A stretch of DNA of 64,000 nt, from NCBI RefSeq assembly GCF_000003815.2, contig NC_049989.1, positions 3,469,580-3,533,579 of the forward strand, given 5' to 3'. Within the stretch, counting starts at the first letter, position 1, and each line of letters opens with the position of its first letter. Below the pieces are notes generated by a model, which was not told the DNA's origin, searched no databases, and was given only the letters and a program-made list of their open reading frames with translations. Below are positions 55,206 to 64,000 of the stretch, piece after piece. The translations under genes were made by a program, and so were the position numbers. This DNA comes from Branchiostoma floridae (Eukaryota > Chordata > Leptocardii > Amphioxiformes > Branchiostomatidae).

Positions 55206-58200
55206 TCACTTGCGGATAAAGTCGGTGACCGCCTCCATGAATTCCTTGGGTTTCTCTGAGTGCACCCAGTGTCCGCAGTCTGGGATGTGCGTCACCAGGG
55301 CCTTGGGGAACAGCCTCTTGATCTCAGGGTAGTGAGACTCGCTGGGGAAATAAATTATGAAGACATTGCATATTATAAGGAAGTACGTGTTTAAAGTTTA
55401 ATGGCAATGCCATCTAAAAAATCCATGGATGGACAAGTTTTCTATAATTCACTCGTCCTATAGGGCAAGCAAATAAAAAATTTACTTGCCCAAACCAACT
55501 TTTCACTTGCCCAAAATTCAAGTGCATTTTCACTTCCAGCAATAAAATTCTTATTATTGCCTCTATTTTTCTGTATGACTGTAAAAAGTGACAAGTACAA
55601 GTATATAAAAATCTCACTCAATGGAAGAATCTTACTTGCCCAATCGGGCAAATAGTGTAGGTCACGCAATTGCCAGATCAGCACTTTCACTTGCCCTGGA
55701 GAATAGGGCTAGTGGACTTGTCCAACCCTGGTAACAACAACCTCACCTTATATATGGGGACTTGCTGCCTCCCAGGAAGAGCGTGTCACCATGGTAACTG
55801 ACGTGTTTGAACTGCGGGAAGCTCCAGATTTGTTCCAGGTTCGCCTGGATGGCGTTGATGTTCACACGCCAGCTGAACCAGCCGTTGTCGTCCTCAACCA
55901 GGTTGGTCAGGATGAACTGGCGCACTCCCAGGTCCTAAGGGTACAGTGTGGTGGGAGAGTACTGTATCATACTTTATGTCATACCTGGACCGCGATAACA
56001 TTCGATACCGGTGTTCCGGACCGGGTGATAATTTTCTGCCATGAAAGCACAGGTGCAAGCAAACAGAGTGCATTGTTAAAAATTTTTTTGTTGTTAGCGC
56101 AGGTTGAAACAATGTGTTGAATTTCATCCTTTTTATGAGTAGTACTGCAATTTAATCAGTGTTTTCTGACCTGGGTATGACATGGATAAAATACAACATA
56201 GTGTATTCCGTTTCAACCTCGGTTTACTTGTATACTACGCCAGTATGGGCTTCCATAGAATAATTCAAATGCACATCGCATGCTCCTCATATACTGCTGT
56301 CAAAACTTTGTGCCAGATTTTGTCTTGGGATTGTTAAAAAACACAAATGTTACCAAAACACAAGCTATGTACTCACAGGAATGGTCTTCAGGAGCGTCTT
56401 GTCGGCCTCAGAGCGCGTCTTGGACAGGGTCCACTCCGTGTGAAACTTCACGTTGTTCATTCCTTCGATGATCTTGGGGAAGACTTGCTTTCCCGCGGAC
56501 GTGGTCGGCGTGGTGTCGACAATGATCAACTTCTCCACGAGCCCTGCCTGGGAAGGTTAGTACAGCGGTTCATTGGAGTGGGGATGGAGGCTAGCACACA
56601 CATCCTGTACAACCAGACACACACAGAGACAGACACAGAGAGAGTTGGACAGGGACAGAGGGAGGAGGAACTACATGTAATCTGTGTACATTCAAGACTA
56701 GGTTACGTACTCTTTGATAGATGTTTGTACTAACTGGTAAACTGCCTTCTGGCATTACAAACTAGTTTTGCCATGAGGCACTTTGTCTGTATTATGTAGA
56801 AGTAGAAGTAGAAGGTACATGTACAAGCTGTGTGAGATGGTAAGGTTTGATCCACTTACACTGGTAAGAACCTGTACTCTTAGCAATGTGTGCGGATGGA
56901 TCTTTGCTTGAGATGCTTGAGATGTGGCTTTCCTCAGACACAGGACTTTGGGCTTAACATTCCACCCAAAGGTACAACATTGAGGTCTGCCAGGGATTCG
57001 AACCAAGAACCCTTAGAATAAATCAGATTTTAAGGCAACAGGCCTAACCACAAAACCACCGTACAACTAATTTCATTTGTTAAACTCACTATTTCAAGAG
57101 CAGACATACACAAACCAGGATTGTACCCAAGCTAGATAGATGATGATGGAGAGATGGAGAAAGGAGAAGATGGAGAGATGAGGAAAGTACAGACAGTGAC
57201 AAATGAAACTAGAACTTCAACAAGGACAAATCAACACATCAAACATCGACAAAAGAAAATGGAAACTGTACAGGGATAAAGAACAAAAATTAGAAGAGAA
57301 ACTAATTTGCGGTAACTGTTCAGTATTGGGACAAAGACAGAAAGACAAACTTTTAGATCAACTTCAAATTTTTCTATACTTTGCTCAGCCCTATACAAAT
57401 GTATATGTATGTACCTCCTGAAGGGCTAAGGTCATGGCAACCTTGCCACCCATGCTGTGGCCAATCAGGATGCCCCGTTCCACCCCCTCCTCCTTCATGG
57501 TAGCCGCCACGTCCGCCGCCATGGACGGGTAGTCCATAACATCACTGTGCTCGCTCTCACCGTGGTTACGGATATCTATGGCGATTATCTGCGGCGATAA
57601 ACAAAAACAGGAGTCAAACATGATACCCCTTCCGAATAATGGTATCATCTTGATTCCTTACCTATCACAGAATCAATGCTGTCATCTTGGAAGAATTCAA
57701 AGGAAAAACAAGGGAGGCTATACATTTATGAAGGTTAGACATCCAGGTAAACAATATTCAAATACAATTCAATCTCTACAGCTCGATAAAAATCGGACAT
57801 TTACTTCCGGATGTTTTGAGAGACATCCATTACTCTTCTGCAGTGCCAGCATCAGCATACTGCCAGTGATGCTGAAGAAGAGTGATGGATGTCACTCAAA
57901 ACGTCCGGAAGTAAATCTCCATTTTCTATTCTGTTGTAGAGATTTGACTGTACTTGAAGGGAGTCTATAGAAAGAGGATTTCCTACCTGTCTGTCGATCT
58001 TCCTACTCAAGTTCCTGCCTATAGTATGCCAGTTCTGCTTGGAGCCGAAGAGCCCATGAAGAATGACCAGGGGGGATGTGTTGTTTGTCCTTTTGCCGTA
58101 GGTATCACACGCGAGCTTTACGGTGCTATATGACAAAAGAAAGGTAGTTGTGATAAATCATATTCATATCTCTAGCCTGGTGAAACTTAACTAGTAGGCT

Positions 58201-61200
58201 CTATGCACCAAGACCAACAGGAGAAGAGTGTGAGTGTGAGTGAGGTAGTGTGCAGTTATGACCTGATGCTGAATCAGGCTTTTAGCTAGGATTTATCATA
58301 GAGGGACCAAGTTTCCTGAGTCGCGGTAAGTGATATAGGCACGAGTATATTGTTTTAGGCACATTCTAAGGTATAATGAGGGGCAAAATTACTGTCAGAG
58401 AGGTCACAGTTGAAGACTTTGATTGTGACCACAATTGACCTAGTTGCTAATTGCACCCCTAGGTCAATCAGAGATTTATGCTTGTCAGAGGATCTGGAGG
58501 TACAGAGGTTTGCAACCATCTTTCTCAGCCTGAAAGTCAAGAGTTCAAACTTGAACCACCTGTTGTTACTCACCCAAGTTAGTCCTGTCAGAAGAGAGTT
58601 TAAGATGGATGATTTTACCCACATTTCAAATGGTTTGAACAAAGAGGTTGATATTGTATATACACTAGTGTTTGCTTGTTTATTAGTTGATAGCATATTG
58701 CAGCATACTAGTAGCTTTTTGCTGTATCGCGATACAATGGCACAACAGAAAGACACTGATTAAATTGTGTCAGTTTAGAGGATTCACCTGGGCACACATG
58801 GCCAGTACTTTGTGTCTTATCTACAGACTACACATTGCATGCATTCCGCAGCAAATGAATTCAGGCATATATCTTGGGCAAGTAGCGTTATCTTCAAAGT
58901 TGCATACAGAAAACATGAAATGATGAACTAGAGTACATAGAGTACTTGAAGAGGATTGTCTACTTTTTGGGCATGGCTTCTATTGGAAACAACAACTGCT
59001 GCTTTAGATTTTGTTTTGCCCTGGGCGAGGGGCCCCGCATCAGCCTGCTGCGCAATTTTCTGCTTTGTGACAAACCCTGGACCCTGGCAGGCTGGTTGGT
59101 TTGACCTTGAAACAAATGACCTGCTGAAAGGCATGGTTGTTTGGAAACCTGGTTCCGGTGTAGCTTCCCCTGCTAGATTGTTATCTGAAGAACTGGAAAA
59201 GACCTTCTAGTTCTACCAACCATACTCCCTTCTATCATTGTCACTCATCAACACAGGTAGTAATCCATAACCCTCTTACCAAACTAGGTCATGGGTCTCA
59301 AGGGACTGGGGCAATCTTGCACTGATGCCATTTCTGCACAGTTTCAACCAAATCACATTATCACAACATGGCAAGACAAGATTTGAAATAAAAAATGATG
59401 CAATGCTTCCCATTTTGAATAATTCTTTTTTTACCTTTCATTAGCCTTGTTATTATATGATAGTAAAAAATGCTACACTTATGTCGCCCTCGCGTAACAT
59501 GTTACTTTTTCCATAGACCATGAGCTACATACAAACCCCCAAGATAGAAGTCATTAAGTCATTAAAGTCATAAGCAGATCCCAAAATTTTGTTTGACTGG
59601 CCTGTTAGCAACACAATACTTAAATATAGAGGTACACATGTCCCTGGGTTTGTGTGCAAGCAGGATAATGTATCTAAGTAGGTATGCATGCTATACAGGT
59701 ACCTGTATCTGCATTGTCATATAAGAAACTATCTGGTTACAATCATATAGCTAAATATAGCTAAGAAAAAAAAAAAGGAGGAAAAATGGCCTGTAAGTGT
59801 AAAACAAGTCAGCATTTGTCATGCCCAACATGCCTGTCAACTTGTCAAGCACTGTGCACTATCGGGGTCATTGTCTGTTGTGTAATCATTTGAATCAAAT
59901 ATACCTTCATCGCATAGGTATGTGATGGTCCATTGGTGATCATACCATAACATACACAATGTGACACACACAATGGTTTGCATGTCTGTCTTTCATCAAC
60001 CCGACTTACCCGAGCATTAATCAACTAATGGTCCAACCAAATTATCCAAAATAAGGAGGGCTTTTCTGTAAATACTATAATCATAAGTCATAGGTTTTGT
60101 CATTTATCATAGAGCAAAAGAACTTAATGAGAAAGTGTAAGTGGAAAATTTGTTTCTGTTACTTGACTTTTCTGATCATGCATAGAAAACTTATGCAATT
60201 CCCAAAACAGCTTTTTAAACTACCGTAGCTCTCCCAGCTGCCAAGAAACAAAAAAATAACATGACATGGCCTGGTATGTGTCACTATGTGATATGGTGAG
60301 ATAATACCTTAACTGTCAGAATTTTATAAATTTACACCATTAAAATTCTATTAGACCTCAACTCTGGACCTGTCATCCTTTGCTATAAATAATAGATAAT
60401 GTAACCATAACATTGGCGTCTATAACAGACAATTCTGCAGCCATTTAAACTATTGTATGTAAACATAACAGTCGTAGACAGTCCTTACAGATCCTGAACA
60501 ATATGCTTGAAATGTAAGTTACTAAATACAATGGAAAAAGTGAGTTTAAATGTTGTAGGGAAGTGGGTCACCTTCATTTAACCTCTAAGTAGGTCACCTG
60601 AATCAGAATGTCTGTGTTTTTGCCGCGCTGCCATCCACAGGTATAAATAACCAGCAAAAAACGATAAGATGTATCAAGGTTAAATAAAGGTCGAAAAAAT
60701 AAATATAAATGGTGTCTATTTTTTTTCTTTGAGTTGATGTTTACTTATATATATAGTTTTTTTATTGTAGACTTTAAGATCAAATTAGATAATCTCACAA
60801 TTGAAATGAAATAAAATGTTGAAAAGAACAATAAAACGTGCATCCACTGTGGTTTATAACAGCGAGGACAAAGACAGTAACTAAACTCGGAGCATCCCAT
60901 TATACAGTAAGTTATCTAGGTTAGACCACTTTCCCTTCAAGGATTTGGGACCTCAACATAAGCAGGCTCAAATAAGATAACATCTCATTGAAATTATGTC
61001 AACTTGACAAGTCACGAAACCCAACCCCACCCTACAGTCCCACCCCCTGTATATGGTCCATTGAATCCGCTGTGAGCAGCTGACACATGTACAAAACGTG
61101 TCATTGATTTGTTCCGCACAGCTCTAAACTGACAACAATGTCCACATATACACCCAGCATGTTACACAAAAGGAAGATCACCATACTTAGACTCAATTCC

Positions 61201-61597
61201 GCACGATACTTTCCGTATATGAGATTATAACTAGGTGCACCGGAGAAAAAGTGACAACAAAATGCAGTGTTTATTTCTTCGCCAGATGGGAACACTTTTA
61301 CTTTCCCCATGCATAAATTAGTTTGACTTTAGTGCCGAGCTAGCCGATTTGACCTACTTTTGCCCTTTACATTCAGGGCACGTTTTCGTGGGCAAAACCA
61401 CGAAATTACGAACTTGAAACACTTGTTCCACGAACCTTATACTCCTGGAACTGCAGAGACATCTCGTGTGCTGTACCGTTCTGCTCGCTAGAACCGCGTG
61501 CCTGAGGAAAAGAGCTGCATGTCTGTAGGACACTTCCATTTTTTTTCTCCCCCTGCCAACTCGTTGTGTGTCTCTGATGACCTCTGGCTGCAAACAT
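55206..61597 (-). CDS. ABHD11: Alpha/beta hydrolase ABHD11
   Basis: Minus-strand exons: 61443-61597 (first, least certain), 57987-58125, 57415-57588, 56377-56547, 55747-55934, 55206-55341 (TGA). ABHD11 is a mitochondrial serine hydrolase linked to protecting lipoylated 2-oxoglutarate dehydrogenase. The fold is clear: oxyanion-region LVILHGLFGSKQNW, then VIAIDIRNHGESEHSD-type strand (here IIAIDIRNHGESEHSD), the nucleophile elbow GHSMGGK, RQFILTNLVEDDNGWFSWRV, and the catalytic His in DCGHWVHSEKP. Exon 1 was chosen because its donor (GA|GTATAAG) gives the phase 2 needed by exon 2. With the ATG at 61597 the protein is 320 residues, close to the human 315. A downstream in-frame ATG at 61462 would give 275 residues without a targeting sequence. 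The 52-residue leader is basic but not a textbook presequence. Head-to-head with RAB35. Confidence 0.88.
55430..55730. mobile_element. MITE with GGACAAG ends in ABHD11 intron 5
   Basis: Left end TGGATGGACAAGTTTTC, right end GGACTTGTCCAACCCTGG, and repeated internal CTTGCCC blocks. Same family as 21033-21160. It starts about 90 bases from the last ABHD11 exon and ends about 15 bases short of exon 5 (55747), inside the donor flank. Confidence 0.7.
56950..57065 (-). mobile_element. tRNA-like SINE head, reversed
   Basis: On the minus strand GTGGTTAGGCCTGTTGCC (A box) and TTGGTTCGAATCCCTGGC (B box) are about 35 bases apart, as in a tRNA promoter. No intact cloverleaf was found, so this is a SINE head and not a tRNA gene. 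In ABHD11 intron 3. Confidence 0.65.
57727..57960. mobile_element. Fold-back element in ABHD11 intron 2
   Basis: About 74 bases at 57757-57830 (CAATCTCTACAGCTCG, TTACTTCCGGATGTTTTGA, ACATCCATTACTCTTCT) are inverted at 57885-57958 (AGAAGAGTGATGGATGT, TCAAAACGTCCGGAAGTAAA, TGTAGAGATTTGACTG). Its outer left end (GAAGGTTAGACATCCAGGTA) is the reverse of the motif seen at 36845, 45765 and 49050. Confidence 0.85.
58126..61442 (-). other. ABHD11 intron 1, no gene seen
   Basis: A 3.3-kb AT-rich intron between the leader exon and the exon encoding LVILHGLFG. Several medium ORFs occur but none has recognisable domains or good splice context. No clear terminal-repeat element or RNA gene was seen. Confidence 0.55.
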
Positions 61598-61831
61598 GAC
61601 CTTTCGCGCCTAACCTATGACCTTACATCCGGTACACTCACTTCCGGTCTGAAGAATCGCTACTGCGCGTGCGCTTCATTACGCATGCGCTGTAGGACGT
61701 CTACACACCCGCTGCCGTCGCGATTTCCGTCAAAGTGTAAATCTTGATCGAGTAGTCTTAAGATTTGATCAATTTTTAGCGGTTAGAGGCGAAATATTGG
61801 CGGGAATTTCAGCCATTTGGAACGACAAGAG
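61598..61831. promoter_or_regulatory. Bidirectional promoter ABHD11 / RAB35
   Basis: Only 234 bases separate the two start codons. The CG-rich interval contains two NRF-1-like sites (CTGCGCGTGCGCT at 61663-61675, ACGCATGCGC at 61681-61690), an ETS/GABP-like site (ACTTCCGGT at 61640-61648) and, next to RAB35, an E2F-like TTGGCGGGAA at 61797-61806. No TATA box. Typical of a housekeeping bidirectional promoter. Factor binding is inferred from motifs. Confidence 0.75.
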
Positions 61832-62661
61832 ATGGCCAGAGAGTATGATCACCTTTTCAAGCTACTGATCATTGGAGATAGCGGTAAGTTGGGGACAAAA
61901 AGAACCGAGAGAGGACGCGACTGTTAGGACCCCCATCATGATTTAGGACCGCAAACATAGCAGGAATCATGTTGAGGCGTTTTTACCTTTCGGCAGATCG
62001 GAGCCTCGTGCCTTTACATGGTTTTCTTCTGCCCCCAGAAAAGTTCTCTATGCGCCATATTCACTTTGTCATGATGACAATCTCAAATCCTTGACTACAA
62101 AATCTGTTCAGTTTCAAAACTTGCCGGTTAGTTTAGACCCGGAAGTCGTCCAGTGACATGACATTATGTAAAAACTGACTCATTTCTTACTTCTCCTGCA
62201 TTATCTTCAACATTTTGTACACTGTTCTTAACCATATTTATTCCTCCTAAGTGTAAACTTTATATAGACTGATATTTAGCTGGAAACACCCTGTCGATCC
62301 CTAACTTGGCCTTCTCCAACAAGTGAAAGGATGGGCGTTGTCTTGTTACTGTTTCCAGGCCACGCAAAAGTTGTGGGGATTGTAGGAAGTGTCTATCCGG
62401 CCTGTCTAAATATGGACTATGACTAGACTAACCGTATAATCAGTTTGTCATTGACAAGTCTATCCCCATCATTTGACACCTGGAAATTGGATATGTTTCT
62501 GGGACAACAACATGACAACACCTGTTTGTGTGAATAGGTGTGTGTTATCTTTAGATATGAATGAATGATGGTATTTTATATCTTAATCTTCAGTACCTTT
62601 GTCTTTTCAGGTGTTGGCAAGAGCAGCTTGCTGTTGAGGTTTGCTGACAACACATTTTCAG
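61832..62661 (+). CDS. RAB35: RAB35 small GTPase, first two coding exons (truncated by window)
   Basis: Exon 1 (61832-61883) and exon 2 (62611-62661) encode MAREYDHLFKLLIIGDSGVG and KSSLLLRFADNTFSG, differing from human RAB35 by one conservative change (D to E at residue 4). RAB35 is a membrane-bound GTPase at the plasma membrane and recycling endosomes, acting in endocytic recycling, cytokinesis and actin control. The P-loop GDSGVGKS is intact and split by intron 1 in codon 18 (phase 1). The next exon should start with the equivalent of SYITTIG. It was not found before base 64000, so the remaining exons, including the prenylated CC tail, lie downstream. RAB1 and RAB8 differ in the first residues. 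Confidence 0.95.
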
Positions 62662-64000
62662 GTAAGTGTGACTTTTCAGTTCGGGGACAATGTTTGCATG
62701 TAGAGGACATGTTTTGGTGTGTTTTTCCTTATATGGAAGGTCACTTTGCACTCATGTTGTTGCAATTGATCACACTCAAATCCAATCAATTGCAAGCCAA
62801 TTACGGGCTGCCCCCTCGCAGGGACTGTTATGGTTTCACGCTTGGTTTAGTAAGAAAATTCCCTGGTTGGAATCCTCCTTCCCCAACTGCACTTTTAGGA
62901 ATTCAGTTGACCTTCATGAGTTGTTATGTCATCCTTTGTTAGGACAATAATGGACATACTGTAAATGCAATTATTATGGCAAGGATTTACTGTAGATTCA
63001 TTTATTTTCATGGGGATTTGATTTTGCATGAGGTTTGATAGCAATAATTACATGTATGGTGTAATGTTAACGTTAGTGTCATCATTTTGGAATAGAGACA
63101 CACCCAGAAAACAGCGGGAATAAAATTGCCCCCAATATTTCAAGATTTACAGTAGTTTCTTTTGTCTAGCAAGTGTCTACTACTGTGATGCTTGGTCCTT
63201 GAATAAAGAAAATATTTATCTTACAAATATATCATGACTATATATTCATATTTTGGGTGAGTTTCACACATAGTTAAGGAGGAAACCATGATGGCCTGTT
63301 GGTTTTAGATTTAGTCCCAGGAAATTGCCCCAGACACATTAAAAACCCTCATTTCCCTATGAGAGTATTATGTCAACTCAGTAGTAAATGTGCATAATGT
63401 ATTCCATATAAAGAGAACTGGGGCTATTAAAATCAAAGCGTAAAAGAATGTGGAATATTTTCCAATTTCTGGTCATATTGTGGCCAGGGCCATTCATTAC
63501 TTTCATATGGTTCCCTTTAGCATGCAGTAAAAGGCTGATAAATTGTAAATAAAGGCCCCTGGAGGACCATATCCCTTATTACACGTCATTTCACGCTTGA
63601 TAGAAAGATGTCATATTCCTGGGGTCGGCCCAGGGTCGTAAGAAGGGCCTCCGGAGAGCGAGATAGGAATCATACATTAACATAATTTGGTCCCTTTTGG
63701 AAAACCCAGAAATCAATCATTTTTATTACAAGGAGAGGACAGCGCTGTAGTTGCTGTTTGCTTACATTATACAGCGACAACATTGGTAAATGAACCAGCC
63801 AAATGTCTAATTTGAAAATTTAAATTGATTCTAAGGCAATTGGAAAAATTATGTATAACACTTTCATGTATAAAAAAGATGACTTGATTTTTCTGGGGAC
63901 AATTTTTACATGAGCAGATAAAATATGAGAGATTATCGCAAGTGATAGATATTGGTAATATTGGTATTGGTTATTGCACTTTTACCATATTTTTCAGTTT
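62662..64000 (+). other. RAB35 intron 2 (part)
   Basis: AT-rich non-coding sequence to the window end. An ACTGTAAATGC stretch and a TTTACTGTAGATTC stretch near 62955-63000 recall the dispersed 'ACTGTAAA' repeat of ULK introns. No acceptor followed by the expected RAB35 switch I sequence was seen. Confidence 0.6.

Noticed and set aside
56950-57065. Possible tRNA gene (clear A and B boxes)
   Set aside because: No complete cloverleaf with paired acceptor stem and anticodon arm could be drawn, so it is called a SINE head.
58355-58763. Overlapping 133- and 117-residue ORFs on opposite strands in ABHD11 intron 1
   Set aside because: No recognisable family, no splice or poly(A) context, and they are mirror ORFs of the same stretch.
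1-64000. CRISPR arrays, prokaryotic operons, phage or viral genes
   Set aside because: No spaced identical repeats, polycistronic layout or viral protein signatures were seen. The tandem repeats present are contiguous duplications in introns.

Overview
This is eukaryotic, animal nuclear DNA. Coding sequence is split into many short exons with GT-AG introns, there are AATAAA signals, and there are no operons, ribosome binding sites or bacterial genes. The proteins are clearly chordate-like: RAB35, ULK1/2, AKAP1 and LRWD1 can be matched to human proteins exon by exon from memory. The compact introns, many small fold-back elements and tRNA-derived SINEs, and a single ULK1/2-type gene suggest a cephalochordate (amphioxus, Branchiostoma). 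The species is an inference. Three N runs are assembly gaps.

Seven recognisable genes alternate strictly in strand. (1) LRWD1 (+), 3' part only, 145-4485. (2) TMEM128 (-), 9265-10428. (3) MRM1 (+), mitochondrial 16S rRNA 2'-O-methyltransferase, 11209-17571. (4) AKAP1 (-), mitochondrial PKA anchor with KH and Tudor domains, 20422-26610. (5) ULK1/2 (+), autophagy-initiating kinase, 28798-49826, 25 coding exons. (6) ABHD11 (-), mitochondrial serine hydrolase, 55206 to about 61597. (7) RAB35 (+), first two coding exons, 61832-62661, continuing past the window. Exon boundaries were reconstructed by hand from splice sites and phase. Every complete gene except ABHD11 exon 1 closes in frame with one consistent solution.

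The layout is three head-to-head pairs (TMEM128/MRM1, AKAP1/ULK, ABHD11/RAB35) separated by convergent 3' ends. Two of the shared upstream regions carry recognisable core elements: a TCTCGCGAGA palindrome and a full CRE between AKAP1 and ULK, and two NRF-1-like sites, an ETS site and an E2F-like site between ABHD11 and RAB35. MRM1, AKAP1 and ABHD11 belong to mitochondrial families and ULK to autophagy, but nothing here shows that the cluster is functional rather than inherited linkage.

Introns and intergenic DNA hold many non-autonomous elements: terminal-inverted-repeat/MITE elements (8.9, 11.7-12.5, 15.3-15.7, 16.4, 18.05-18.7, 19.0-19.3, 21.0, 25.05-25.25, 55.4-55.7, 57.7-57.96 kb), tRNA-like SINEs (13.2, 21.7, 42.6, 48.2, 57.0 kb) and local tandem duplications. 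Two of the duplications copy a 5' splice site (AKAP1 at 22.5-22.9 kb, ULK at 46.64-46.85 kb). MRM1 has a lineage-specific 25-residue tandem repeat. I found no convincing new multi-gene system. The most unusual items are the duplicated splice donors, the MRM1 repeat, the divergent promoters, a near-perfect hairpin at 51.2 kb and an unrecognised minus-strand terminal ORF at 7.16-7.35 kb.
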